Made by a program: the position numbers and the translations under genes. The notes below the pieces were generated by a model that did not search any database, was not told the DNA's origin, and saw nothing but the letters and a program-made list of their open reading frames with translations. From Nanobdellati archaeon (GTDB taxonomy: Archaea; EX4484-52; WAPT01), in contig JALVWC010000014.1 in NCBI GenBank assembly GCA_027038505.1, forward strand, positions 1-47,019: 47,019 nucleotides of DNA. The letters are read 5' to 3'. Positions within the stretch are counted from its first letter, which is position 1. Each line of letters opens with the position of its first letter. Shown here piece after piece: positions 28,257 to 38,450 of the stretch.

Positions 28257-30773
28257 TTAATTATTAAAAACGCTGTAATCTCTTGCCTGTCTGACCCAGT
28301 TCGTGCCGTTGTAAACTATGAGTCCCTTCCAGCCATACTTTTTCCACCACTTTATTAGTTCATTCCTACTCCTGTCCGGAATGATCGTGTGATTCACCTT
28401 GTATATCTTAATTTCCCCGTTATCGAAGACTTTGGTGAGATAATCTATGCCCTTCCCGTTCATGAAAAACAGTCTGTGAAACACAGAATTAAACATGTCC
28501 TTCGTGGCTAGAAGGGCGACAGATGATGTCAGTACCACACACATGTTCAGAGCTGGCTTGCCTTCGGGAACATCGAGTTTGTAGATACTATTTTGAGTGC
28601 ACAAGTATTTTATATAAGCGATGCCCCGAGGTGTGACCAATGCTATGCTACCTCCCAAACGCCCATCATTTTTAATAGGAACCCAGAGAGCATAGTTTCC
28701 GCTTCTATAAACAAAAACCGTAACATTACCTTTCCTCATTGTTCTCGAGGGATCGAGGAAGAAATAAGAATAAGATCTGATCTTGTAATAATCCTTCCTT
28801 TTTGTGATCATCTGGGCTATCTTGGACATAGCGGCATACTTACCTATCATGGACGCGTCGACAAGAACATAGTCTGTACCCATCATTTCCAAGAAGAACT
28901 TTTGCTGCGTCTCATTCATCATGCCTGTGAAATACTGCGCGGTTGGGATGTTTCTATTTGGAAAGTTGTTTCCACCGTCGAGGTTTGTGGACCTATTTCC
29001 CACGGTTTCGAACCAGTATCCAAAATCCCACCAAGATAGTACTGTGGCATTGGGTTCGGTTTTTTCCCGTAAAAATTTCATCGCCTCCTCCCAGTTCTTG
29101 TTGAAACTCGGGGAAAGCGATTTTGCAAGGACTCCTGCGTTAGCGATATACCCCAACATCCCCGTAAAAACAATGAACCCGAGCACCCCGTAGAGCACAT
29201 GTTTGATCGTTGCCGCATCCTCACCTTCAAGCGCAAGTCTTGAAGGAATACGTTCGATTGCCTGTCTGAAGAATTCCCATAACTTCGCAACACAAAATCC
29301 ACTCATTATCGAAAACATCAGAGCTAAACCAAACATCCATCTGATTTTGGAGAGGTAACCGAGCATGGCAACAGCAACCATTGAAAGGTAGAGTGCGGAA
29401 ACAACGCCCTTCTCACTTCTGGCCAGCATGAATATGACAGCCATGAACGGAAATATGAACATGGCTTGAGCTATTGCATGTCCATGTAATTTAAGGAATT
29501 GGTAATACGAAAAAAATGATATGAGTAATAAAGCCGTTACAAGGATCTTCTCCCTCCTTTCTTTAACCCCGCGAACACCTAAGTAAATTATACCAATAAG
29601 TGCGAACAACCACATAGGCAATAATTTAAAGAGGAATTTGAAAGAACTAAGGAAAGAATTATTCACATAGCCTGAAGTGACATAATATAAACTCAGACTA
29701 TGTGTGAAGTCATTTACGGTAGGGATTATGTCCTCAGCGACCGTCGACTCGACCAGCGCTTGGTGATAAAACAGGTAATGATGTATCCCCATGGCTATTC
29801 TTGCTATCGTACCGGAAACCATACCACCCACAATTAACCCGACTACTGCTAAGGAGAACATTATCGGCATGAAATATTCAAACTTCTCTCTCGAAATAAG
29901 ATTCTTGCGTTTGACGAACTCCCTAATCCATAAAAATACCAGAGCACCTATGTTAACAGCAAATATGGTTTTGGTTATTTTGTAAATTGGCATGAAAAGC
30001 GGGATCATTGAAAGCAAACATACGATGGTGTAGGTCTTCACAACACTCTCAGGGACATTGTTAACCAGCAGCAGTGCGAAAACAAACAGAGCATATCCCA
30101 GATATAGCTGCTGAACTCCCCCCCACATGGTGGCCATTATCGCCATACTCAGGCCAGAAGCTATCGCAGAGAAGACTGAATCCCTTTTTATCGCTCTCAC
30201 AAAAAAATAGAATGAGAGAAGCATGAAAAATCCAGCATTCGGTTCTTTTTCAAAGAATCCAGCCGAAGTTCTGAACATCACTCCCGCAAGTGTCGCGTAG
30301 AAGAATGCCGCAGCAAGCCCGGAGTACTTGTTGTATAGCTCTTTTCCTATCAAATAAATCAGTACGGTGAAAAGAGCACCCATAACCGCAGGCTCGATCT
30401 TGGCGTATATCCAAAAATCAATGGAATGCCTCAGAAGTTTTGTGAAGATGAGGTATATGAAAGCAGGGACTATATACATCCCGGGATACTCGTCATGTGG
30501 ATCTATACCAGTTGGGTAGTATCTCATCAAGTCAAGATGAGGCAGTTGTAGGCTGTGCGTTACAGCATACAAGTTCATTCTATAAAGATAGTATGGATCT
30601 ATGGCGGTGAGGTACTCAAATCTTGCGGGCAGAATTCTGTAGTAAAATGCAAGCATGGTTACAGCAACAACAAGAAGCTCGACGTGATGGTCATAAACGA
30701 AGTTCAGAGTACGATCGAGAAGACACTCGGATGGTTTTTTCTTGACCTTCAGACTCCCCTTTTTTGTTGCCAT
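28257..30773 (-). CDS. aglB: oligosaccharyltransferase STT3/AglB
   Basis: WWDFGYWFETVGNRSTNLDGGNNFPN (WWDYG-type motif), AIDPYYLYRMNLYAV first EL motif, multi-TM N-terminus. Listed ORF starts at 30872; ATG 30773 (MATKKGSLKVKKK) is likelier. Confidence 0.93.
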   Translation of the reverse strand: MATKKGSLKVKKKPSECLLDRTLNFVYDHHVELLVVAVTMLAFYYRILPARFEYLTAIDPYYLYRMNLYAVTHSLQLPHLDLMRYYPTGIDPHDEYPGMYIVPAFIYLIFTKLLRHSIDFWIYAKIEPAVMGALFTVLIYLIGKELYNKYSGLAAAFFYATLAGVMFRTSAGFFEKEPNAGFFMLLSFYFFVRAIKRDSVFSAIASGLSMAIMATMWGGVQQLYLGYALFVFALLLVNNVPESVVKTYTIVCLLSMIPLFMPIYKITKTIFAVNIGALVFLWIREFVKRKNLISREKFEYFMPIMFSLAVVGLIVGGMVSGTIARIAMGIHHYLFYHQALVESTVAEDIIPTVNDFTHSLSLYYVTSGYVNNSFLSSFKFLFKLLPMWLFALIGIIYLGVRGVKERREKILVTALLLISFFSYYQFLKLHGHAIAQAMFIFPFMAVIFMLARSEKGVVSALYLSMVAVAMLGYLSKIRWMFGLALMFSIMSGFCVAKLWEFFRQAIERIPSRLALEGEDAATIKHVLYGVLGFIVFTGMLGYIANAGVLAKSLSPSFNKNWEEAMKFLREKTEPNATVLSWWDFGYWFETVGNRSTNLDGGNNFPNRNIPTAQYFTGMMNETQQKFFLEMMGTDYVLVDASMIGKYAAMSKIAQMITKRKDYYKIRSYSYFFLDPSRTMRKGNVTVFVYRSGNYALWVPIKNDGRLGGSIALVTPRGIAYIKYLCTQNSIYKLDVPEGKPALNMCVVLTSSVALLATKDMFNSVFHRLFFMNGKGIDYLTKVFDNGEIKIYKVNHTIIPDRSRNELIKWWKKYGWKGLIVYNGTNWVRQARDYSVFNN

Positions 30774-30811
30774 GCTCCCAAATAAAGACGATGAGTTTTT
30801 TAAGAGTTTCC

Positions 30812-31648
30812 CTACACCCCATAGATTCCAGCAAAACACAGAATGATCCAGATCAGAAGTCCGATTAACCATGCCTTGTCGAGAAAGATCAGCTCGGTAT
30901 TTCTGGCAATCCTGTCATCAACCTCAGTAAGATAAAGGTATCTCAACACCAGAAATGTCGCCGGGATTAAACTGGACATAAGAAACATGTTCGTATGTTT
31001 GTTCTGGAAGGAATAGAGGGCATAGCTCACCAGCACGATCGAAGCGAGGATGGTGCGCATTTTGTCAAAAACATGTTCTTTAAGCCTGTCGTTTTTTATC
31101 CTCGCATCCCCCATCCTTTTTCCGGACGCCAGAAATAAAGCTATAAAGAAAATCATGACAACCAGCCATGGCGATACCTCGACTCCAACAGCATATGCTC
31201 CTGCTACGGCTCTTATTATGAAGTTGAACGCCAGGCTGTGAATATCCAAAATTTCAATTTTTTTCAGAAAAAAAGAGTATAAAGATGTGTTGATCACGAG
31301 CAGAACAGGGAAAAACAGGAACGAAACGCTGACCATCAATCCAGTAACGGTGGAGAGGATTAGGAGGGACAGAGCAACAATAACGGCTTCCCTTACACTT
31401 ATTTTTCCGCTCGCAATCGGTCTATATTGTTTTTCCTTATGCTTTCTGTCATCCTCCCTATCTCTTATATCATTAATTATGTAATTAAAAGATGAAGCAA
31501 AAGCAAGAGAAAAGAACGCAAACACACTCTTAGCAACACCATCAACACTAAAAAGCACACCTCCAAAAAACAGACCAACAAACACCACAAGATTTTTGTA
31601 CCACTGGTGCACTCTGAGAAGCCTGAGGTAATTCTTTATCACATCCAT
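30812..31648 (-). CDS. UbiA-family prenyltransferase, decaprenyl-phosphate phosphoribosyltransferase-like
   Basis: LRLLRVHQWYKNLVVFVGLFFGG...NYIINDIRDREDDRKHKEKQYRPIASGKISVREA, the DPPR-synthase-like NDxxDxxxD motif and flanks. Confidence 0.82.
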   Translation of the reverse strand: MDVIKNYLRLLRVHQWYKNLVVFVGLFFGGVLFSVDGVAKSVFAFFSLAFASSFNYIINDIRDREDDRKHKEKQYRPIASGKISVREAVIVALSLLILSTVTGLMVSVSFLFFPVLLVINTSLYSFFLKKIEILDIHSLAFNFIIRAVAGAYAVGVEVSPWLVVMIFFIALFLASGKRMGDARIKNDRLKEHVFDKMRTILASIVLVSYALYSFQNKHTNMFLMSSLIPATFLVLRYLYLTEVDDRIARNTELIFLDKAWLIGLLIWIILCFAGIYGV

Positions 31649-31802
31649 AGTTACAAAATAATGGAGAGAAAGTCATTTATTTATTCTACAGAACCGGGAT
31701 CCAGAAAATGTTTATGGATGGAAACTCTACAGTGTGTCTTTGTGTATTGATTCTCACTCATACACTCAAATCTAAAAAACCTTGCGTGGATAAAATCCTT
31801 AC

Positions 31803-33215
31803 ATGAAGGCTTTTCTTTTCTACCCACCCGGAAAACAATTCCAGCGCGGCGAAGATAGATGTCAGGCAAATGTTGATGCTTCTCCAACAATGACACAGAG
31901 GGCACCCATAGATATGATGTATGTTTCCGCGATTCTGAAAGAGAAGGGAATAAAATGCAAATTCGTAGATTATCCCACAGAAGGAAAAACCTGGGAGGAT
32001 TTTGAAAGAGACGTTAAGAAGTTTTCTCCGGATATCGCGATAATGAGCGTGACCACAAGCAGCGTGCTTCATGACATGAAAGCGTTCAGGATCATAAAGT
32101 CCATTAACGAAGAGTGCAAAACCATTGCAAAGGGTTCCATTTTCTTCGTTGCTCCAAAAACGGTTTTCGAAAAATTTGAGGAGTTCAAATACATGGATAT
32201 TGCTGTTAAAGGAGAGATTGAATTTACCATAGGAAGTATTGTGGATAATCTGAACAAACTGGAGAACGTTAATGGTATTCTTTTTCGGAAAAGAGAAAAG
32301 CTAAAGGACACGGGCAGTCCCGTGCTCGGAAATCTGGACGATTTGCCTTTCCCCGACAGGAGCATAGTCAGGAACGAACTCTACATACGACCAGATACTG
32401 GTGAAGCGCAAACAACAATCGAGACTTCCAGAGGATGTCCGGGCCTATGTATTTATTGCTTAACGCCGATCATTTCCGGAAGAGTTCCGAGGTATCGCAG
32501 CGCAAAAAATATTGCAGATGAGATTGAAGAATGCGTGGAGAAACACGGTATCAGGAACTTTTTCTTTCGCTCCGACACGTTCACCATGAACAGAAAGCTC
32601 GTTAAGGAGGTTTGCAGAGAGATTGTGGGGAGAGGTCTTGATATTAACTGGGTTGCAAACTCGAGGGTGGATACCATAAACGCGGAAACGCTTCGATACA
32701 TGAAAAAATCAGGATGCTGGCTAATTGCTTTTGGCTTTGAAACTGGCAGCGATGAGAGCAAGAGGAAGATAGGAAAATTCACAACAGTCAGGCAGGATAT
32801 TGCCGCGAGAGAACTGTGCAGGAAATTTGACATCCATACCTACGGATTCTTTATGATGGGTTTTCCATGGGAAACGAGAAGCGATATTGAAACAACCATA
32901 AATCACATGTTCAAACTTGACTGCGAGTTCGTTGAGCTTCACATTGCGATTCCGTTCTACGGGACAAAGCTCTATGAGATTTGCAAGAGAGAGGGCCTGA
33001 TCAAGCATGAAATTCTCGGTGCGGATTACTTTGAAAATCCTCCTGTCGGAACAAAATATGTTAGTGTTGAAGAGCTCATAAGCATAAGGAAAGAAGCTTT
33101 GAAAAAATATTACACAAGGCCGAGCTACATCGCAAGGATGCTTCTTAAAGCAAAGAACCCGAAAGTAATGGCAAACTACATAAAATATGGAATAAAGCTT
33201 TTGAAGTGGAGATAA
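31803..33215 (+). CDS. B12-binding-domain-type radical SAM protein
   Basis: N-terminal B12-like domain (PIDMMYVSAILKEKGIKCKFVDYP), then ETSRGCPGLCIYCLTP with CxxxCxxC, FGFETGSDESKRKIGK. Confidence 0.88.
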   Translation: MKAFLFYPPGKQFQRGEDRCQANVDASPTMTQRAPIDMMYVSAILKEKGIKCKFVDYPTEGKTWEDFERDVKKFSPDIAIMSVTTSSVLHDMKAFRIIKSINEECKTIAKGSIFFVAPKTVFEKFEEFKYMDIAVKGEIEFTIGSIVDNLNKLENVNGILFRKREKLKDTGSPVLGNLDDLPFPDRSIVRNELYIRPDTGEAQTTIETSRGCPGLCIYCLTPIISGRVPRYRSAKNIADEIEECVEKHGIRNFFFRSDTFTMNRKLVKEVCREIVGRGLDINWVANSRVDTINAETLRYMKKSGCWLIAFGFETGSDESKRKIGKFTTVRQDIAARELCRKFDIHTYGFFMMGFPWETRSDIETTINHMFKLDCEFVELHIAIPFYGTKLYEICKREGLIKHEILGADYFENPPVGTKYVSVEELISIRKEALKKYYTRPSYIARMLLKAKNPKVMANYIKYGIKLLKWR

Positions 33216-33397
33216 GCGGAAAATTGCTTTGTTGAAAACCGCAAATAGAACAAACCTAAAACGAGCATTTTACCGCATTTGACTTATATTATGAAAATTC
33301 ACCCAAGGTTGTTTTATTTCTTTCCCTTACTTGGCTCCTGTTTTCAACAGAGTAAAAACAAACTTGCAGCCCTTGATGTTAAGAAAATGTTAGTTGA

Positions 33398-34492
33398 TCA
33401 GAGAGTGTCATCTCCAAGGAAATCCATATCCGCAACTTTCAGGAATAATTCTTTATTCTCATCTATCATTTCTAGCAGCTCACCTATTTCATCCTTACTC
33501 AACGAGTCGAAAAGCCTCCTTATTATCATTCCAACTCGGATTTTTGTTCCAATTTTTTTTTTCCACACGTTTTCATAGTTTCTCAAGAAAAATCCCTTGC
33601 TGTAATCCCCGGATTGCAAGGCATGAATAACGGATTCGCTCCCTATTTTTGCGCAGATGAGAGAATATATGACCCCTCCCCCGGAAAACGGCTTTACCTG
33701 TGAGGCGGCATCCCCAAGGAGAATGACGTTGTCATCCACGCTTCTATCTATAAGGCCGAGAGGAATGAAACCGGCTTTAATCTCGTTTCTATCCAGCTTA
33801 TGCTCGAATCTGGCACAGAATTTTTCAAGCATTTTAACGGCTTTGCCTTTCTCACATCCCAATCCGTACTCCACCACTCCGTCATTTCTGGGTATCCTCC
33901 AGGCAAAGAAGCCAGGAGCAAATTCATCATCATAATGAATCTCCACAATATCGCTCTCCATATCGTCTCTAACATAAGCAAGCGCAGCGCTCAAAATTTT
34001 AAGCTTCGTCCCCACTCCGAGCAGTCTTCTAACTCTACTCAGAGCACCATCAGCTCCGACAACAACCTTTGCTTTAACCTTCCTGATTAAGTCATCTTTC
34101 TTGAGAATACAAACAGCAAAGCCGTTTTTCCTTTCCACGTTCACAAGCCGCCATCCGAACTCAACATCACAGACCCTACTTGTTTCTTCAATTACATGCG
34201 CGTCCAGCACAGCTCTATCCATCACGTAAGCTTGAGTTGAGCTTCTTTTGAGTTCGAGACCTATCTCCCCTCCAGCAAAGAACCTTGCCCCTTTAATCCT
34301 GTTCGTAATTGCATTTTTCGGATAGGAGATTAAGGAATCTATCCTCACACTTATCAGTCCGGAGCACACTTTCGGGATGAAGTTAGGTTTAGCATCGACA
34401 ACGAGAACATCATGACCGGCTTCTCCAACCCCACTTGCAAGCGAGCATCCAGCAATCCCTGCTCCAACAACCACAACATCCTTCTCTTCCAT
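33398..34492 (-). CDS. geranylgeranyl reductase family FAD-dependent oxidoreductase
   Basis: DVVVVGAGIAGCSLASGVGEAGHDVLVVDAKP; VVGADGALSRVRRLLG; VILLGDAASQVKPFSGGGVIYSLICA. Confidence 0.88.
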   Translation of the reverse strand: MEEKDVVVVGAGIAGCSLASGVGEAGHDVLVVDAKPNFIPKVCSGLISVRIDSLISYPKNAITNRIKGARFFAGGEIGLELKRSSTQAYVMDRAVLDAHVIEETSRVCDVEFGWRLVNVERKNGFAVCILKKDDLIRKVKAKVVVGADGALSRVRRLLGVGTKLKILSAALAYVRDDMESDIVEIHYDDEFAPGFFAWRIPRNDGVVEYGLGCEKGKAVKMLEKFCARFEHKLDRNEIKAGFIPLGLIDRSVDDNVILLGDAASQVKPFSGGGVIYSLICAKIGSESVIHALQSGDYSKGFFLRNYENVWKKKIGTKIRVGMIIRRLFDSLSKDEIGELLEMIDENKELFLKVADMDFLGDDTL

Positions 34493-34543
34493 AACCCAAA
34501 TTTGACACTAAAATTTAATAACGAGGAAAACCATAAACAAAGT

Positions 34544-35062
34544 ATGTCGTACACCTATTTTACGCTTGCCCTCATCTGCTTCCTGCTTGCTGGAGTTCTG
34601 GAGTTAAAGAGCAGGAAGACTGTGAGAAAATCAAGGGCAGGAACGGGAGTATACGTGGAGATCGGTGAGAGAAAAAAGGAGAGGAGAACAAGAGTTAAAG
34701 AGATTGAAGATGTTGTTAAGGAAGAAAGATCGAAGTTCGATCACCTATTCAAAATACCATTCAAGAAGAAAGCAGATGAGAACACAAGAGAGCAGATTCT
34801 CAGGGAAGCGGAGACCCTCCCAGACATCCCGAAGGTCGGGGAGGAAGATGAGCTCACATCTTACTTCAGAATAGAGGATAAGCGACCACTGACTACCTCA
34901 GCTTCGGAAAGGCGAAAAGAACAGAAAGCTGAAGTTAAACCGGAGGACTGGATTTTTATCGATCCGAAAAAACTTGAGGAGGAAGAGAAGAACGGAAGAA
35001 AAACACAGGAGAAGAAGAATCAAAGTGAGTGGACACCTCCTATATTTTTTGATGATAGCTAA
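34544..35062 (+). CDS. hypothetical protein, single N-terminal TM helix and charged tail
   Basis: MSYTYFTLALICFLLAGVLELKSRK... then K/E-rich region. Upstream extension in the listed ORF overlaps the divergent gene and is unlikely. Confidence 0.6.
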   Translation: MSYTYFTLALICFLLAGVLELKSRKTVRKSRAGTGVYVEIGERKKERRTRVKEIEDVVKEERSKFDHLFKIPFKKKADENTREQILREAETLPDIPKVGEEDELTSYFRIEDKRPLTTSASERRKEQKAEVKPEDWIFIDPKKLEEEEKNGRKTQEKKNQSEWTPPIFFDDS

Positions 35063-35137
35063 CCACATTTTTGTTTAGTTTAAGTATTTGAGGAATGACT
35101 GATCACGCTCTTGCTTCGGTACACCATCCAAAACTTT

Positions 35138-35158
35138 TATATATTTTAAAACAATAAA
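35138..35158 (+). promoter_or_regulatory. archaeal TATA-type promoter for leader + small ORF
   Basis: cttttatatattttaaaacaa about 115 bp upstream of the 40-aa ORF. Confidence 0.45.
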
Positions 35159-35251
35159 ATAGAAAAGGCGGTGCTCGTTTAACTCCTCTGGAAGTTCTCA
35201 CATCCCAGTAAGGGGGTAAAAAACAAAATAATTAACAGTGGTGAGTGTAGT

Positions 35252-35374
35252 ATGGCTATGGAGTTTGATCTCCAAGCACTTCTGGAGATGAAGAGACAAA
35301 TGATCTTTAAAGGAAACTGGAAGGAAGTAAAAAGAATTAATAAAATGATTGAACTCAGGAAGAAGAGCATGTAA
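35252..35374 (+). CDS. 40-aa small protein (not in the supplied ORF track)
   Basis: ATG GCT ATG GAG TTT... translates to MAMEFDLQALLEMKRQMIFKGNWKEVKRINKMIELRKKSM*; ggtgag upstream as possible SD; preceded by a TATA-like promoter. Confidence 0.6.
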   Translation: MAMEFDLQALLEMKRQMIFKGNWKEVKRINKMIELRKKSM

Positions 35375-35519
35375 CTCTTTCTTTTTCTTCTTTAATTTTT
35401 GTTTTAAATTAAGTTATTTGATAAAATTGTATTTATGAAATTTTGTTCTTGAGCGCGGTATTTACGGTTTTTTCAGAACGTTCTAAAACATTTAAAATAA
35501 TTTTAGCCAATATATCCAT

Positions 35520-36146
35520 ATGCCAATAAAAAGGCTCTTACGTTTTTTCAACAGACTTTTCAAGAAAAAGAAACAAGTAAAACTCGGGATTTATGGTCCG
35601 CCCAATGGCGGGAAGACAACACTTGCCAACAGGATCTGCCTTGATTGGCTGGGAGAAGAGCTGGGAAGTGCATCCCATATCCCGCACGAGACTAGAAGAG
35701 TTCAGATGAAAGAAAGGGTTGTGATACAGAGCGGTGATGGAAAAACATTAGATCTGACAGTGGTGGACACTCCCGGCATAGCAACCAAGATAGATTATGA
35801 GGATTTTGTTAAGAAGGGGTTATCAAAAAAAGAAGCCAGAGCAAGGGCAAGAGAGGCCACACGCGGGGTAATTGAGGCCATAAAATGGCTCGACAACGTC
35901 GATGCGGTTATTGTTGTTCTCGATGCCACAAAAAATCCTGTGGATCAGGTGAATGTAACCATTTTAGGAAATCTGGAAGCTAGAAAGATACCGTTCATGA
36001 TTGTCGCGAACAAAATAGATCTTAAAAAATCAAACGTAACCCGAATAAGGGAAGCATTTCCCAATACCAAAGTGATAGGTATAAGTGCAAAGTACGGCCA
36101 TAACATGGATAAGTTTTACGAAGCACTGTTTGAGCTTATCAACTGA
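35520..36146 (+). CDS. archaeal Era/Der-like GTPase
   Basis: G1 GPPNGGKTT, G3 DTPGIATK, G4 ANKID, SAKYGHN. Confidence 0.92.
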   Translation: MPIKRLLRFFNRLFKKKKQVKLGIYGPPNGGKTTLANRICLDWLGEELGSASHIPHETRRVQMKERVVIQSGDGKTLDLTVVDTPGIATKIDYEDFVKKGLSKKEARARAREATRGVIEAIKWLDNVDAVIVVLDATKNPVDQVNVTILGNLEARKIPFMIVANKIDLKKSNVTRIREAFPNTKVIGISAKYGHNMDKFYEALFELIN

Positions 36147-36151
36147 AAATT

Positions 36152-36538
36152 GTGCATGACACGGTGGAATACATGAAAAAAATAAGCATAAAGTTTATAC
36201 CTTACGAAAAGATGAAAAAAAATATGGAACTTGTTTTCGACGAATTAAAGAGAGGGTCTATCGTAATAATTGATTCCAAACTGAGTCCAGAAGAGGAGAG
36301 CGAGATCATAACAAAAACAATGGAAAACGTTGATCTGAAATTTAAGGGCATTGAAATCTCAACGATGGATGTGAGTGTGGATAGAAACGAGAGCTCCGGT
36401 GGGAAATTTACAACGCTGATCGTTGAAAAATTAAGGAGAATACTCACGGGGAGGGAAAGAGGAATAACGATCATAGGATCGGCAAACTTAGTCAAAAAAA
36501 TAGAAAAAACACCGGAGGAATTATTACTCTACATGTGA
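36152..36538 (+). CDS. DUF2073 family protein
   Basis: FIPYEKMKKNMELVFDELKRGSIVIIDSKLSPEEESEIITKTMENVD, immediately after the Era-like GTPase as in other archaea. Confidence 0.75.
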   Translation: MHDTVEYMKKISIKFIPYEKMKKNMELVFDELKRGSIVIIDSKLSPEEESEIITKTMENVDLKFKGIEISTMDVSVDRNESSGGKFTTLIVEKLRRILTGRERGITIIGSANLVKKIEKTPEELLLYM

Positions 36539-36543
36539 TCTAA

Positions 36544-36933
36544 ATGCCCCATAAATGTGTTAGATGTGGAAAAGTACATCCGGACGATGCCGACTACCTA
36601 CTTCAAGGATGTGATGTCTGCGGTTGCAGGTTTTTTCTGTATGTGAGCGAGAAGAATCTTAAGAAAGCGGAAGATGTCATTCAGGATTTAACTAAAGAAG
36701 AAATTTGTGAAATAGAAAGGGACATAAGGATGATTCTTGAATCTGAGGATAACGAAGCAAAGGGTAACGAAATCGTTGTTCTCGATATTGAAGCCATAAG
36801 GGTGATTAAGCCGGGAAAGTATCTCATAGATTTGGTGAATCTGTTCAGCCAGAAACCAATAGTGATTCGTGTTGCTCCGGGGAAATATCGAATAGACCTA
36901 TCTTCGGTCATGCCATCAAAGCATGAATCGTGA
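36544..36933 (+). CDS. Zn-ribbon protein (COG3364-like)
   Basis: MPHKCVRCGKVHPDDADYLLQGCDVCGCRFFLYV with paired CxxC; third gene of the conserved cluster. Confidence 0.8.
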   Translation: MPHKCVRCGKVHPDDADYLLQGCDVCGCRFFLYVSEKNLKKAEDVIQDLTKEEICEIERDIRMILESEDNEAKGNEIVVLDIEAIRVIKPGKYLIDLVNLFSQKPIVIRVAPGKYRIDLSSVMPSKHES

Positions 36934-36941
36934 TTCGAGCT

Positions 36942-38450
36942 TCATTTTGTTTTTTCGGTTATGATGTATTCCACTATCTTTGAATAGGCAGGCCTTGTTA
37001 CGAGGACACCAATCCAGACACCGATGAGGGTTGTCACAGCAAAACCTTTCATTACTCCAACACCTGTGTTCAATACCATCATCGGGAACATAGCCGCCGT
37101 TACGGTTGCTGCCGCAGTCAGAATGATGGTCAACGCGCGCTTCAGTCTCTGCTTCAGACTGAGCTCCGATATCTTCTTCTTTGTGCTGACTCTCTCCAGA
37201 GTTTCATCCGTTATGATTATCTGATGGTCGACACCCGTACCTATTATCGCCACTATACCTGCTATTGAAGGTAGGTCAATCGTCCATCCTATAAGGGCAG
37301 CTATCCCCAGAATAATTATGAGCTCCGCTATCAGAGTGATCATAATACATAAGGATATCAGTGGGTGTCTGTAGCGCACGAGTATAACAATCCCGACTCC
37401 CAAGATCGCCACGAGTATGGACAGAATAGCATATTTCATAAAGTATTCTCCGAGAGTTGGAGATATGCTCTCAACGCTCATTATCTCTATCTTGGACGGA
37501 AGTGCGCCACTCTCGAGTATTGACTGGAGTTTTTTCATTTTCTGTAGCGCTTCCTCCCGTGTTTTTGCCCATCCAGTCACAGTGGGCATTGTCAATGCTT
37601 CTCCTTTCAAACTGCACACGATGTTCAGCGAATCCATAAGCACGTTATCCATGTAAAGCTGGAGCGGCTGGTCAAGATAGCACTCCTTTCCTCTGAACAC
37701 CTCCTTCATATCTCTCGTTACCTTCGCAAATCTCTCCGCGGAAGCTTTCGTGGTTATTATTGTAAACATGAATCTGTAGCCGTCGCCTTCCCTCTCAACC
37801 CTAGCATGTTCGACATCTCTGAAGACAGTGGTTATATCGTCCCCGGTATAGATGAGGGCCGAAAAAACAACCTGTGATTTGGTGTAATTCTCATAAGTTA
37901 TATTGACATCGTCAAGATCAAAGGTATCGTTCACGTTAAGCGTGAGATTGACTCCATTCCCTTTCAAAGCTATTTTTCCGGTGGTGGAGTTAAGCACGAT
38001 GACATCGTAACGTTTTCCGTCAAAAACAAATACTCCCTTTCCGTTTTTTATCTCCACAACTCTAGGTATTCTTGCTTCAAATTTTCCTTGACTTTCCAGA
38101 AGATCACGAAGCGATTTCTCATTAAAGCCTGCTATTTCCAACTGCAGGTACTTCTTACCTCCCAGCTCAACGGGCCTCACAACCATCTCCTTCAGCCCGT
38201 AGGCATTGAGTCTTGTCTCTATCACACTTTCTGTTTTCTGGATAGCGGCATCGCTTTGATCCTCAACATAAATCAGGGCCCTCAATCCTCCCTGAATATC
38301 AAGCCCGAACTTCAGAGAGGTGTTCAGGTGGCCCTTCCCGTCTTTACCCACATAATAGGATGGCCTAAGCGCAATGATCGAAATTGTAACAAGAAGTATC
38401 ATAAGGACTACTCTAGGTTCTTTTAGCAGTTTAGGCAATGATGTCATCAT
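36942..38450 (-). CDS. secD: protein-export membrane protein SecD
   Basis: LKFGLDIQGGLRALIYVE; DLPSIAGIVAIIGTGVDHQIIITDETLE. Confidence 0.93.
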   Translation of the reverse strand: MMTSLPKLLKEPRVVLMILLVTISIIALRPSYYVGKDGKGHLNTSLKFGLDIQGGLRALIYVEDQSDAAIQKTESVIETRLNAYGLKEMVVRPVELGGKKYLQLEIAGFNEKSLRDLLESQGKFEARIPRVVEIKNGKGVFVFDGKRYDVIVLNSTTGKIALKGNGVNLTLNVNDTFDLDDVNITYENYTKSQVVFSALIYTGDDITTVFRDVEHARVEREGDGYRFMFTIITTKASAERFAKVTRDMKEVFRGKECYLDQPLQLYMDNVLMDSLNIVCSLKGEALTMPTVTGWAKTREEALQKMKKLQSILESGALPSKIEIMSVESISPTLGEYFMKYAILSILVAILGVGIVILVRYRHPLISLCIMITLIAELIIILGIAALIGWTIDLPSIAGIVAIIGTGVDHQIIITDETLERVSTKKKISELSLKQRLKRALTIILTAAATVTAAMFPMMVLNTGVGVMKGFAVTTLIGVWIGVLVTRPAYSKIVEYIITEKTK

